This document shows, one piece after another, positions 34,626-45,996 of a stretch of DNA of 64,000 bases (the first letter of the stretch is position 1; the number at the start of each line of letters is the position of its first letter). This stretch comes from Coenobita brevimanus (taxonomy: Eukaryota; Arthropoda; Malacostraca; Decapoda; Coenobitidae). The notes beneath the pieces were generated by a model. The model ran no database searches. It worked only from the letters and a program-made list of their open reading frames with translations, and was not told the DNA's origin. The stretch is from NCBI GenBank assembly GCA_032717465.1, contig CM064732.1, forward strand, positions 31,358,638-31,422,637, read 5' to 3'. The position numbers and the translations under genes are program-made.

Positions 34626-35021
34626 CCTGATCAAAGTAACCAAATGGGACAGGATTGACCAAAACTCTTATTAACCCCTTCACTGTAAGATTATGAGTGA
34701 GCAAATATTCGTATTAATTTGTTTATTACGAGTGAGCAAATATTGGTAAACGCGTATGCAATAATAAAAGGATTGACCATGACACTAACTTTCAGAAAAA
34801 AAAAAATCGTCTGGAATAAGGAGGATCGAAACCTCAAGGCTCATGGTAGTGAAAGGGTTCATCGAGACAGTTAGCCTAATAACCCTACGAATATTGGGAT
34901 TTCTCGTTAAAAAAATCAATATAGTCTCCACAAAATTGTTATAATGATAATTAAGATTTACCCCTCTTATATATGATTTCTGTCAAATATTGGTTATCCT
35001 CCACCTTTTGCAGTGTGAGGT
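34626..35021. other. non-coding interval with TTAA-CCCC site
   Basis: TTAACCCCTTCACTGTAAG at 34671 resembles a piggyBac-like terminus. GTGAGCAAATATT occurs twice (34696 and 34733). Confidence 0.35.
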
Positions 35022-35022
35022 A

Positions 35023-35080
<58 letters not shown>

Positions 35081-35093
35081 GTGTGTGTGTGTG
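35022..35093. repeat. (AT)n(GT)n microsatellite
   Basis: AT array followed by a GT array. Confidence 0.95.
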
Positions 35094-35215
35094 TTGCCAA
35101 AATATCTCGAAGAGTTGTGGACGAATTTTCACCAAACCTTCAGGAAATAACAAGTATGTTGATGTGCAGAATCCCATCACTTTTGGTGAGGATTTGATCA
35201 AAGAGTAGTGAGTGC
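35094..35215 (+). repeat. dispersed repeat R6, copy 1
   Basis: CGAATTTTCACCAAACCTTC followed by GATGTGCAGAATCCCATCAC, GGTGAGGATTTGATCA and a GTGCCAGCCG block. It matches the reverse complements of 36345-36470 and 36590-36745. Each of the three copies has its head next to a GT/CA array. Confidence 0.6.
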
Positions 35216-35499
35216 CAGCCGCCACATATTTTTTAATATGGATTGAGTTTTTGTGAACCACGATGACCAAATTCCGTTGAATTTTGCGAGTTGTCTTTAA
35301 ATTTAATGTGAAGGTAGCTTGAACCTTAGTGAACAACATGTTTTGGCGGGAGATTAGCATTCGGCCTCTGAATGTTTTTGTTTCATTAATAAATTAATGA
35401 AACAAATTTATGCGGAGGCTGAATGCTAATCGCCCGACCAACTATGTTGTTGGATACGGTACAGTCAGACAAAAAAGTATTGGTCCCCACTTGACCCGC

Positions 35500-35920
35500 A
35501 GGAATTTGTGACACCGGTTGAGGGCAATTGGAAACTGAATGACGATTATTCTCCGCACTAACCAGGGTTCGTGCCCCGCCAGAGTAATAAACTTTGGGAG
35601 TGTTCACCCGGCCACGTACCGCATTGACGGACACAAGGGGTGCTGTGGTTGAACCAGTGTCGCTTACTATAAAGTATGCTTGCACCCAGTCGGCTTGCGC
35701 GGGCCGATCACACTTGGTTCACAGACTACAAACACATTCAAAGCCACTACAACACTACAGTTACACTTACAAGCATTTCTCACCCTACATACAATCTCTA
35801 CCAGACAGCCTAAACCACTTGGTAGAGATACATTGGCTGTATTGTCCCGACTTTCGTCAGGATAGGCCGGTCCTGCAGTGGATACTCAAACGGCTGATGA
35901 TGACGATGATGATATATATA
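35500..35920 (+). mobile_element. possible SINE or LINE 3' fragment with (GAT)n tail
   Basis: Has CCGGTTGAGGGCAATTGG (A-box-like) at about 35512 and CAGGGTTCGTGCCCCGCC (B-box-like) at about 35563. About 400 bp further it ends in GGCTGATGATGACGATGATG. The tail type matches RTE-mobilised elements. It is single-copy here, so the assignment is weak. Confidence 0.35.
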
Positions 35921-36344
35921 TGACATGCCTGTTACATTATCTTGTCCGTATTGCTTTTTTATATGTACCGGTATATTAAGATGATAATAGATAAATCTTC
36001 CTGAGAATTCATGCGCTATATTGAACATCCCGGATATCATCGTAGCCTACCTGCGTGACACTTTTTCTTTGTGTGTGCTGACTTTACATGTTAAACTATG
36101 AACCAGATGTGAAGAAAATTCGCAAAACCCTACGGAATTCAGTCACCACGGAAAAAAAAAAAATCCACATAACTGTAAATGAAATAGAAGCATTCGCGGG
36201 CCGAATGCTAAATGCAGCCAAAATATGTTATTTGATAACGTAAGTTACCTGCAAACCAAATTTGAAGAAAATTCGAAAAACTAATGGAAATCTGTCGTCA
36301 CGTTTCGCAAAAAAACAATCCATATTAAAATTTATATCACGGCT
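35921..36344. other. non-coding interval
   Basis: Contains two short similar stretches (AAATTCGCAAAACCCTACGGAA at about 36115 and AAATTCGAAAAACTAATGGAA at 36270), each followed by GTC.TCACG and a short A-run, probably more diverged R6-related sequence. Confidence 0.35.
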
Positions 36345-36465
36345 AGCATTCAGTTGTCTCTGATCAAAGCCTCACCTAAAGAAACAGGCTTCTGCACATC
36401 CATATATTTTATATTTCTAGAAGGTTTGGTGAAAATTTGCCCACGACTGCTGGATATTTAGGGAA

Positions 36466-36543
<78 letters not shown>

Positions 36544-36745
36544 CAAAAACTATATCGCCTTGCCTTGCTAAGTAAGTGATAAAAATATATGATAGCTGGC
36601 ATTCGGTCATCTTTGATTAAATCCTCACCCAAAGTAATAGGCTTCTGCTCATCCACATAGCTGTTTCCTGAAGTTTTGGTGCAAATTCATCCACAGCTTT
36701 TCGAGATATGTTTTGAAGAGATCCATACACATGCACACACACAGA
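36345..36745 (-). repeat. dispersed repeat R6, copies 2 and 3, around a CA array
   Basis: Two minus-strand copies: 36345-36470, and 36590-36745 after a long CA array (36472-36541). Shared blocks are GGTTTGGTGAAAATT / GTTTTGGTGCAAATT, TGATTAAATCCTCACCCAAAG and TTCTGC.CATCCA.AT. Confidence 0.6.
36472..36541. repeat. (CA)n microsatellite
   Basis: About 35 CA units. Confidence 0.97.
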
Positions 36746-37197
36746 CAGACACACACAAACACATACCAACAAAAATTATATTGCCTTGCCTTGCTAAAGG
36801 TGAGCGATAATAAATGAAAGAAAAGTGAGAAAGATTTGAATGCGACATTACAATCCCTCACAGATATCGTTCAGTTAAGAAGAAAAATCGTCCAGTCATA
36901 CTAGTTAGGCCAGACTACCAAGGTTAATGTCATGGAAAGGGCTGTGTATTACTGGTGCAGGTTCCGTGAGTAACCTTGAATCGGCTGGACATTCACCTGC
37001 ACTGCGAGGCGCTGCTGAAAAATTAATGTCCAACGCGGGACAGGCAGGCAGGCAGACAGGTAGACACTATGCATCTGATTTTGACGCTGTGTAACAAGGA
37101 GTAACAAAGAATGAAATACAGCAACCTCAAAGTAGATCAAACAAACACATACTGGCACAGACAGGGAGATGTGGAAACAGCTTTTTTTGGCCTAAGC

Positions 37198-37200
<3 letters not shown>

Positions 37201-37243
<43 letters not shown>
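37201..37243. repeat. (CA)n microsatellite
   Basis: About 21 CA units. Confidence 0.97.
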
Positions 37244-37245
<2 letters not shown>

Positions 37246-37384
37246 CACAGATGATTTTCACCTGCTTAATTCAGACAACCACAAATATCGAAACTAACTG
37301 ACATACTCTTCTAAAAAGGAACAGAAACACACATAGAGAGAGAATATCGGGATACACAAATTAATGGACACATAACATGCATAT

Positions 37385-37457
37385 CTATCTGTCTATCTAT
37401 CTATCTATCTATATCTATATCTGTCCATCTATCTATTTATCTATCTATCTATGTACT

Positions 37458-37511
<54 letters not shown>
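37385..37511. repeat. (CTAT)n and (AT)n microsatellites
   Basis: Tetranucleotide CTAT array to about 37452, then an AT array from 37461. Confidence 0.95.
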
Positions 37512-37513
<2 letters not shown>

Positions 37514-38230
37514 CAAAAAGGGGGACTGAAATTGGAAATTAGACAGAGGACTAGGAAGTGCGGCAGGTAAGCAGGAAAGCAAGCAGAAATGAAAAAGAAA
37601 GCAAACGAAGGAGGCTTACAAAAGAAAGAAAAAACTACAATATAAAATGCCGACAGAACAACAGTAAGCACTGCTGATAAAGTAGAACAAAAGCAGAGGT
37701 AGGTAAAGCCTGGTCGAGAGGGGAGAACGGGATGGCAAGGGGAAAAGCAAGGGGAGGGGGGGCTGGTGAGAGACGAGCACAGGGGGTGAGTACACGGCAG
37801 AATAAGGGAGGGGAGGCAAAGGGGAGGGAGGGCTGGTGAGAAATCACGGTAGAGGAGGGGAGGGGATAGTAAATTCACAGTGCAGGAAAGGACGATGGGA
37901 GGGAGTAGGGAAAGGGAGGAAAGGACTGAAATGAGAGACAAGGAAATTATGTGGGATGAGGGAAAGAAGGTAAGTACAAAATATAGTGAGAAAAAAAAGT
38001 GAAAGAGGGCACTGAATAGGAGACAGACAGAGAGGAAGCAGTAAAGAAAATAAGATAAAAGCTGAAAGAAGGAAAGGAAAAGAAAGGAGAGAGAGAAGGA
38101 AGAAAGAGTTGAGAGACGGGTAAAGGGTGAAGAGAGACGAAGAGAGACGAGGAGGGCAGAAGTCAACAGTAGAGCCTACAACATAGTACACAGCGCAGGG
38201 GGGGTGGGGGGGTGGGGGGGAGGACTCAGT
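37512..38230. repeat. purine-rich low-complexity tract
   Basis: About 700 bp strongly biased to A and G on the plus strand (AGGGAGG, GAAAGGAAAAGAAAGG). The long minus-strand open frames (Ser/Leu/Phe/Pro-rich) result from this bias and are not genes. G-runs at 38201-38220 could form unusual structure. Confidence 0.8.
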
Positions 38231-38259
38231 CACCCCTTTGAAACTGACCAGCGAGTTAC

Positions 38260-38262
<3 letters not shown>

Positions 38263-38303
<41 letters not shown>
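38263..38303. repeat. (TG)n microsatellite
   Basis: About 20 TG units. Confidence 0.97.
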
Positions 38304-38306
<3 letters not shown>

Positions 38307-38437
38307 AGAGGCAAAAGGACGAATGTGCGTTTAAACTGTTATGTGTTTCTGTGTCTGTAATCGACGTATGTCAAGTTGTGTATTTTTTGTGTGTATATAT
38401 GTGCACGGTATATAATTGTGTGTGTGTGTGTGTGTGT

Positions 38438-38689
38438 AATTCACCGGGTCGGTCAGGATCACCTGTTGGTCGTGATCGTCAGCTTTTACCCTCCCGGAAG
38501 AGAGCTGAGAGCTCATATAGTCCGATCTAAGGGCAAGGCTGTGACCTTCACACACGCACACACCCGTCCCCTTGCTCAAGGGGGACAGTAACCACCCACT
38601 TCGTCAGTGAAAGTTTTCGCAACCTGAGCGAGGCGCGAACTCCCGTCTACCAGATGGCAAGCGAGAACGTTACCACTGCACCAGCGAGC

Positions 38690-38690
<1 letters not shown>
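38438..38690 (-). mobile_element. tRNA-derived SINE-1, copy c
   Basis: 253 bp and almost identical to copy a. A-box-like GCTGGTGCAGTGG and B-box-like GGGAGTTCGCGCC are intact on the minus strand. A (TG)n array at 38418-38437 borders its tail and a very long one at 38691-38766 borders its head. Confidence 0.9.
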
Positions 38691-38766
<76 letters not shown>

Positions 38767-38856
38767 AAGTGTTTTAATGGAGGAAGAATTCACGGTTTTC
38801 GAACTCTGCATATATGTGTATGTACGGTGCTTTTGTTTATGCATGTATGTATGTTA

Positions 38857-38913
<57 letters not shown>

Positions 38914-38949
38914 GGAACCAGAAGATGAGTAGGATATTAATATTGCTGG

Positions 38950-39034
<85 letters not shown>
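38691..39034. repeat. three long (TG)n arrays in 350 bp
   Basis: Arrays at 38691-38766, 38861-38912 and 38953-39034, separated by short unique sequences. Alternating purine-pyrimidine arrays this long can adopt Z-DNA. Confidence 0.97.
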
Positions 39035-39036
<2 letters not shown>

Positions 39037-39237
39037 AAATGCTTGTGTATGTGTGCTTGTATGCATAAGTGTGTATGAATGTTTTGTTTACATGTGAGTT
39101 CATTCAGTCTTATTTGTATAACAGTGCTTGGTAATTATTATATCTCTCGGCATTTTATTTGTCTGCTTGCAATTATTTGTCGTTCTGGCATAAAAGTAAT
39201 TACTCATTATGACGGACAAACACAGACAGACAGATTT

Positions 39238-39241
<4 letters not shown>

Positions 39242-39292
<51 letters not shown>
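39242..39292. repeat. (GA)n microsatellite
   Basis: About 25 GA units. Confidence 0.97.
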
Positions 39293-39294
<2 letters not shown>

Positions 39295-39610
39295 TTGTAG
39301 TATGTTTGCTATCACCAGTAATTTGAAGTGTAAATATGAATGTCGTTATGAACATCGTTATGCTTGTGTTCGTACATTTGCAGTTACAATTACCACACGA
39401 GTTTCATTTGTGCTTACATGCAGAAACTCGTTTCCACTTGCAAATGCTCCTATGTGTGCTTGGTTGACATATCTATTTTGTTTCCTTTACGACAACAGAA
39501 AATTCACTTTGTGTGTACCAGAAGTTGTCTAACATTTAAATGTCCCTGCTACAACACTCCATAATCATATTTGCGTGTCTTATCGCTTTACTCAGTAAAA
39601 TATTAAGAGA
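39293..39610. other. non-coding interval
   Basis: No recognised feature. The small open frame here has no family features. Confidence 0.3.
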
Positions 39611-39840
39611 AAGTTTCATTACGTCATCACAATCATTATCATCATTATCATCATCATCAGCAGCAGCAGCAACAGCAGCAGCTTTACCATCATCATCCTG
39701 ACCTGTTTCCCATTTAACAGCTTCCAGTACGAGAAAGACTCGCTTCTTTTCCAGGAGGTGGAGGAGGAGGAGGAGAAGGAGGATGAGGATGAGGAGGAGA
39801 AGGAGGAGGAGGAGGAGGAGGAGGAAGAGAAGAAGTAGGA
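39611..39840. repeat. trinucleotide repeats: ATC, GCA, GGA types
   Basis: ATC-rich at 39628-39660, CAG at 39658-39682, and GGA/GAT-rich at 39758-39835. The minus-strand Ser/Leu-repeat open frame is an artefact. Confidence 0.9.
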
Positions 39841-40219
39841 ACAAACAGGTGCCATAGCAACCTGAACCATTACAGAAAACTTTTAGGGCTATGACTGTAT
39901 TCGTCAAGAACCGGCAGTGTTACAGTAGAAATATTGGGCGAAATATTGCATTAATCATTTTTACTTCTTTGGTTTAATACAGTCTCGTGTCGTGGAGTGG
40001 GGTAGCACTATTTTCGTTCCTTGTTCCAGTTGGCAGATGTGGTGAGATACGGCCAGAGGATAATAGAGAAACAGAGAGAAGGAGGCTGAGAAAGAAAAAC
40101 ATACTTTTCTTGTATTATTAAAACAAAAAACATTGATAAAAACAAAAATTGCTCATTTCGGGATGCCTGGACGTGTTGCATTGAAGTAAGTATGAAGAAT
40201 GAAATAGAATGAAGAATAT

Positions 40220-40222
40220 TGT

Positions 40223-40288
<66 letters not shown>
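40220..40288. repeat. (TG)n(AG)n compound microsatellite
   Basis: TG array followed by an AG array. Confidence 0.96.
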
Positions 40289-40290
<2 letters not shown>

Positions 40291-40524
40291 CATTTATTTT
40301 ATCTCTGTATGGCTGTATTCACTTATATATTAATGCTTCCAACTCTCTGGCACAGGTTACGCATGAGCATGCAAGATGGTACACATAAATAAATATATAA
40401 TATGCATAAATATCAGCACAAGTGTCTCTCTGCATGTTTCCTACATATATACATACACACATATACACAGTAACTTAAGCTCACTTCACGCTACATATAC
40501 TTGTAAATCAATACTCGCGTACAG

Positions 40525-40525
<1 letters not shown>

Positions 40526-40564
<39 letters not shown>

Positions 40565-40568
40565 AAAA
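40526..40568. repeat. (GA)n plus A-run
   Basis: GA array ending in AAAAAAA. Confidence 0.95.
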
Positions 40569-40739
40569 CAATGTTCTCTATCGCTTTGTATATGCATCGC
40601 TGTGTATGTAGTACTCGTACCTTCCTTGCTGTTTAAGTGCATATCTGAAAGAGGCAGCAGCAAGGGTATATCATAGTATCGAGCCTAACTTCGTGAACTG
40701 GCCCAGGTTGTGATGAGGGTGAGTTCTATAAAAGCCATG

Positions 40740-40935
40740 GATCTGGGGCGAATGATTATCATCATGATTACAGTATGATCATCATCATCAACCTCCTGCC
40801 TGTCATCAATGTCATCATCATATTCAGTAGTATTATCATCCTCTTCGTGATCTTGAATATCACTATCATAATCACCACCATCATTATACAGTAGCTCCTT
40901 CTCACCCCTCCTCTTTATCATCACCATCACTGTCA
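40740..40935. repeat. imperfect ATC-rich repeat
   Basis: ATC/ATT-rich degenerate trinucleotide region. The acidic minus-strand open frame (Asp/Glu-rich) follows from it. Confidence 0.8.
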
Positions 40936-41169
40936 TATTACAAAGCTAGAAATCAAATAATCTCAGATTCAGATGTCAACGTTGATCAAGGGGAGATGGT
41001 GAGGATTGTTATGTGTTTCGGAGCAAGTGTCAGACTCAGTATGTTCGCTTTTGTGACTCTGGTTCAGCATTTTCGGTTTTCCCTTTCTGTATGTTTACCA
41101 TACAGATTTTATTGTTCTGCATATACGAGTCTGCATTTACGGCTGCGATTTATAATTATGTGATTTGCT

Positions 41170-41535
41170 GTGATGATTCTGAGAGTATGCCTGTGTGTTG
41201 AATCTATCTATAGCTTTGTTTATTTTTCTGATTTATGGTTGTGTGTAGGATTGTGTCTATGTTTCTGGTTTAGGACTGTGTGTGCTTCTGTATATACGTT
41301 TCTGGTTAACGTTTGATTGTACTGCTGTTATCCGTTCTGGTTGACGCCTTTGTGTGTACTGTTGTGCTTTCGGTTATGATTTATTGTTTTCTCCTTTGCT
41401 GTGTATACGAGCCACAGCTGTGTGTTCTGTTCTGTTTATGATTCCGGCTTACAGGTATGCATACTTCTGCTTATGACTGTGTATTATAGTTGTGTACTAC
41501 TGTGTTTATGGTTCTGTGTACATGGCTTTGTGTGT

Positions 41536-41601
<66 letters not shown>

Positions 41602-41784
41602 GTGTGTGGTTCTGGATTAATGGTTCGTTGTGCAGAATTGTGTCTCCTATTGCGTCTATGGTTCTGTGTGCATGGTTGTCTGTGTGTGTATAGTTGAGTT
41701 GTGCTTATGGTTCGATATGTATGGTTGTATGCATATGGCTGTGTGTATGTCTATGCTTTAGAATGAGTGCAAACCGGGGTTTAT
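41170..41784 (+). repeat. diverged flank of the 24-bp minisatellite
   Basis: Repeated TGTGT, TTTATGGTTCTG and GTGTACTG words at irregular spacing suggest decayed units of the array that follows. A pure (GT)n stretch lies at 41537-41605. Confidence 0.6.
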
Positions 41785-42200
41785 GATTGTGTACTGCTGT
41801 GTATATGGTTCTGTGTACAGCTGTGTTTATGGTTCTGTGTACTGTTGTGTATATGGTTCTGTGTACTGCTGTGTTTATGGTTCTGTGTACTGCTGTGTAT
41901 ATGGGTCTGTGTACTGCTGTGTTTATGATTCTGTGTACTGCTGTGTTTATGGTTCTGTGTACTGCTGTGTTTATGGTTCTGTGTACTGCTGTGTTTATGG
42001 TTCTGTGTACTGCTGTGTTTATGGTTCTGTGTACTGCTGTGTTTATGGTTCTGTGTACTGCTGTGTTTATAGTTCTGTGTAGTTCTGTGTTAATGCTTCT
42101 ATGTGCTGCTGTGTTTATGGTTCTGTGTAGTACTGTGTTAATGCTTCTGTGTACTGCTTTGTTTATGATTCTGAGTACTACAGTGTGTATGCTTCCGTAT
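41785..42200 (+). repeat. 24-bp minisatellite, about 17 units
   Basis: The unit is close to GTGTACTGCTGTGTTTATGG plus TTCT, with an exact 24-bp period in the centre (41930-42070). Because 24 is a multiple of three, open frames run through it on both strands (Tyr-Gly-Ser-Val-Tyr-Cys-Cys-Val on plus, Thr-Ile-Asn-Thr-Ala-Val-His-Arg on minus). These have no start context or known domain and are not called as genes. Confidence 0.95.
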
Positions 42201-42368
42201 TTCGCTGTGTTTATGGGCATATGTACTGCTTTTTACTGTTTGTTTGTTTTTGGATGTACTTAGTTCATTTTGTACGATGGTAAGCTTATACTTTTGTTTA
42301 TATATCATTGTGTGTATGGCTGTGAGTATAGTTATGCATTTGCATATATGTGGGACGAGAAATGGTTA

Positions 42369-42370
<2 letters not shown>

Positions 42371-42427
<57 letters not shown>

Positions 42428-42434
42428 AAGAGAG
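42371..42434. repeat. (TG)n(AG)n microsatellite
   Basis: TG array to about 42420, then GAGAGAAAGAGAG. Confidence 0.96.
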
Positions 42435-42537
42435 GGGCGAGCTGCAGTGAACGAGACCCATGTACAAGTTTAATATGACAGATGAGAGCAACGGATATTC
42501 ATATTTTTATCATTACTACACTCCATGTCGCATAACA

Positions 42538-42540
<3 letters not shown>

Positions 42541-42609
<69 letters not shown>
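42541..42609. repeat. (TC)n(AC)n microsatellite
   Basis: TC array followed by an AC array. Confidence 0.96.
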
Positions 42610-42611
<2 letters not shown>

Positions 42612-43164
42612 CTCCTTTTTCCAATACTCCGTCACTCCCTTCTGTAATTCATGCTTATTAGGGCATGCCTTTCTCCGAAAATGGCCCTTAGGGGCCAACA
42701 CTCCCCCTCTCCACGGGACTGACTCATATAGGGTTTCTAAACTACTTTAAGAATTCGCGCAAAAGTGCCACCTCACACATACTTATCACTGACAATTGAT
42801 AAAATTATAGTTTCTCGTTCCTTTAGCAGAAAAACTCCAGGTTCGGTTGGCCTTCAGAAACAGCAGGGAGGCACCGTGCGTGGGGGTTAATAACTCAGTG
42901 CAAACTGAAGGGCACGTTTCCCTCGCAGTCTTCTCCCAGTAAGCTCTTAGCCAATGGTGGAAACACAGGCCCATCTCTGGTACTGCTTCTGAATTATAAG
43001 TGACTAGAAAATAAATATTTTATTTTAAAATGATTGTTGACATGTAGGGATGATAAAGGTACAGAAACAAGTGATGTAAAAACACAGAAAAAAAGAGCAT
43101 TTGGGATGGGAAGAGATTCAGAGCTGTATACCCAACTACATTCCACTTGCACTCACATAATACG
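42610..43164. other. non-coding interval
   Basis: No recognised feature. Confidence 0.3.
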
Positions 43165-43400
43165 TGGTGGCGACCATCATCCAGTCACCTGATGTAGTAC
43201 TGCCTCGTTCTTCCTTCGACATTTCCATTCTGTTTCTTTGTCTCCTCTTGTCTCCTCTTACTTCTCCCTTTCCTACCTTTCACTTTTTATTATTCTTTTT
43301 TCCACTTAAGGTGGTTCTGCAGTGAGTGACAAATCTGTTGGTTCCCTGTAACCCAGGAAACATTTACAATGTTGGATGGTAATCATATAACCAGATCACG
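43165..43400 (+). repeat. hairpin-bearing dispersed repeat, diverged copy
   Basis: Same order as 61772-62070: GGTGGCGACCATCATCCA, TGATGTAGTACTGC, a pyrimidine-rich stretch, GCAGTGAGTGACAAATC, a hairpin (GGTTCCCTG and CAGGAAACATTT, about 43339-43365) and AATCATATAACCAGA. The SINE module does not follow here. Confidence 0.6.
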
Positions 43401-43929
43401 GAGTGAAGTGGAGCCTAGTATGGTGCTCATGTTAACTAGATGGGGAGACGTAAATGCGGCATCCACCCAGGATCCAAACCTTAACACTTTTCCCTGCCCC
43501 TCAATATGGGGAAGAGCTGTCAACCGCAAGGGAATATCGACTCACCGGACCAGAAGACCCTGCAGGGGCGGTGTGTTGCCTGCGGTTGATGGATCTGCTC
43601 GGCCAGATAGACGGGGATTGATCATCATCATCAACAACAACACTGTATTTACATGACGTGTGTAGCTGGTGGAACGTAGTAACGGGTATAAACCTGTGAA
43701 TCTCCTCCTTTCTCCAATGCTCTCTTGCATCTCTGGTTTTTACATCTCATCCCTCTATGTTAAGAAAAATTTTCAAATATTTTTTTGTTTATATGTTTTC
43801 CTGGAAGCTAGCTATCAAAAATACATATTACATACTGCTACCATATAAACCCGTCTGTAGCTACGCCTCCTGGGTGCCAACTCCCACTTCTGTTTTTTCC
43901 CTAGGGATGATCTACGTCTACTGTGGCAT
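43401..43929. other. non-coding interval
   Basis: Contains a GATTGATCATCATCATC tract near 43620, possibly the tail of an unrecognised insertion. Confidence 0.3.
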
Positions 43930-44480
43930 ATTTCCCCCACCCCCACGCCCCCGGACATATCTTCCTCCATGGACTTATTTGCCCATCGATATGTTTTCCC
44001 CAGTGGACTTTTACCCCCATGGGCCTATTTTTTCCTTAAGCCTACTTTCTCCCTTGGCCCCTCTTCCCCCTTGGACCATTTTCCCTCCTTTGGGACAATT
44101 TTCACATGTACCGGTTTTCCCCATGAACCTATATCCGCACACCAGTATATTACCATCGTTGGCCCATTTTCCCTATGTGACCTATTTCGCACCTTGGACC
44201 TATTTTCGCCTTTGGACCTATTTGCCTTCATGAACCTATTTCCACTAAGGACAAATTTATCTCCCAGGGACCTGTTTTTCCCCATGAATCTAATTTTCTA
44301 ATGGACCTATTTTCCCCCACGGACCTATTTTCAAACATGGAAATTTTTTTGCCATGGATGTATTTGTCCCCGTGGACCTATTTTTACAATGGTCCTAATT
44401 TTCCATGAACCTAATATTTCCATAAACTTTTTCTTCATCCTGGATCGATGTTCCACCATGGATCTGTTTCCCCTCCACTG
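43930..44480 (+). repeat. degenerate tandem repeat, CCATGGACCTATTTTCC-type unit
   Basis: About 20 to 25 variants of a roughly 18-24 bp unit (ATGGACCTATTTTCCCCC) spread over 550 bp. The spacing is irregular, so the array is old. Open frames through it are repeat-driven. Confidence 0.85.
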
Positions 44481-45689
44481 GCGTTATGTGGAATGAGGCA
44501 ACGCAAACCCGTGCTTAAGAAAGTTTTTAAACTTTAATTTACATACTGTAGCTCGAATGCAACCTGAATATGTAGGAAGTATCCTGCGCTGTTACGAAGC
44601 TTTTTGGTGCATACCACACTCGTGTGCATCTCTTCGTTTTGGAGTTATGAATGATGAAGGAAGAAAGAAAAGAAATTTATATATTTGCAAAACGAGTTCA
44701 GGACTCCTTTAAAAGTTAATGGGACTTTGCGATTAACTCTGGACTTAAATAGCGAAGGTCGGTTAGTCCGTATGCATAGGCGGAGTTTCGCAAGCTTTTT
44801 TGTGCACGGGTTTTATGTAATATGACGTCACTGAATTCCGGCCCATCCCTACATAGTATGCACTTGCTTACTGATACAAGTAACATTATATCCTGAACCC
44901 ATTTCTCCCCCTCATTCCATCTCTCCCTCTCCCTCCTTCATCCCATTCCTCCCTCTACTCCCTCACTCCATCACTCTTCTTACCTCCCTCACCTCATCTC
45001 CCTCTAGCTCCCTCACCCGATCCTTTACTCATGCCTCCTTTCCTCCCTGTTTCCCTCATTTCTCACCCACTAAGCTGGAAGATGCCTTTAATTATGACGT
45101 CACTCCCCTAATCTGCGCCCACTCTCTTAACCAACGACTGGAATGTGCCACCTTTGCAGACCTAAAAATAGGGAGAAAATTATTCATTCTTCCTCATAAA
45201 AGAGGGCTGTGTTCTTAATTATCACATGTTTTTCCATATAGCTGATAGTATTATCTGAGGAAAATTGGCATGTAGGTGGTACTGAAATATTGTGAAGCAT
45301 TTTATCCCGTAAATAAATGTGGACTTGAATAGTTCAATCTCATGACGTAATGTTTATTATTTTTGCTATGTGTTGATGATTTCATTCAGCTCTGGGGTGA
45401 CTTTTCGAGCAGGAGGAGTTAGTTACGGCCTTCACTAACTCCTTTGTTGTTGGAGGTTTGTCCAAAGTGGAATGAAATAGTTTAACAGTATACGCAGTAT
45501 ACCAAGCGAATGCCTCACTGGATGGAAGGATTAATATCGAGAAAAGGCTGCCAAAATGTGTGGCCTGAAGACTTACTCTACTTCCCTGAAACATTGTATG
45601 GTTTACAATTTTCACTCTTCAGGGACAGAACTGATCAACAAGGCCAAAGCTCAGACCATTAATCTCACATCGCGGGGCCTGTGGACCCT
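44481..45689. other. non-coding interval
   Basis: Includes a CT-rich stretch at 44900-45060. No gene or element recognised. Confidence 0.35.
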
Positions 45690-45778
45690 CAGACACTGCT
45701 ACTGCTACTACTACCACTACTACTACTAGTATTACTACTATTACTACTACTACTACTACTGCTACTACTACTAGTAAT

Positions 45779-45808
<30 letters not shown>
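45690..45808. repeat. (CTA)n and (CAT)n trinucleotide arrays
   Basis: CTA array at 45699-45775, then a CAT array that forms the tail of the LINE fragment that follows (read on the minus strand). Confidence 0.95.
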
Positions 45809-45810
<2 letters not shown>

Positions 45811-45996
45811 GGATCTCCTTTCCCACCCAAGGGCAGGGTGAGGAGTATCAATGTCCAGTCAGCACAAACTTGCCCAATCCAAATAGGCCACACTTCCATT
45901 CACTCATCATTCGAGTCCCCGGAATCCTGGCCTCACCGGATACGCCAAAAACATTCACCACATTCTGCAGCTTCACACAGCGTATCCGATTGAGTC
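45809..45996 (-). mobile_element. LINE family B, 3' end fragment
   Basis: About 188 bp similar to 51041-51235, the 3' UTR of the family B LINE, on the same strand. Its (GATG)-type tail is the CAT array on the plus strand. Shared blocks: GGGCAGGGTGAGGAGTA, TTGCCCAATCCAA and GCCAAAAACATTCACCA. It is strongly 5' truncated. Confidence 0.8.

Noticed and set aside
37441..38314. Minus-strand open frames of 156 and 241 codons
   Set aside because: Same cause as above: the reverse of a purine-rich tract plus AT and TG arrays.
39536..39907. Minus-strand open frame with poly-Leu and poly-Ser, resembling a signal or membrane segment
   Set aside because: Product of GGA, GCA and ATC trinucleotide repeats.
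41705..42263. Long open frames on both strands through the 24-bp repeat
   Set aside because: Open only because the unit is a multiple of three without stops; no start context, domain or codon bias supports a gene.
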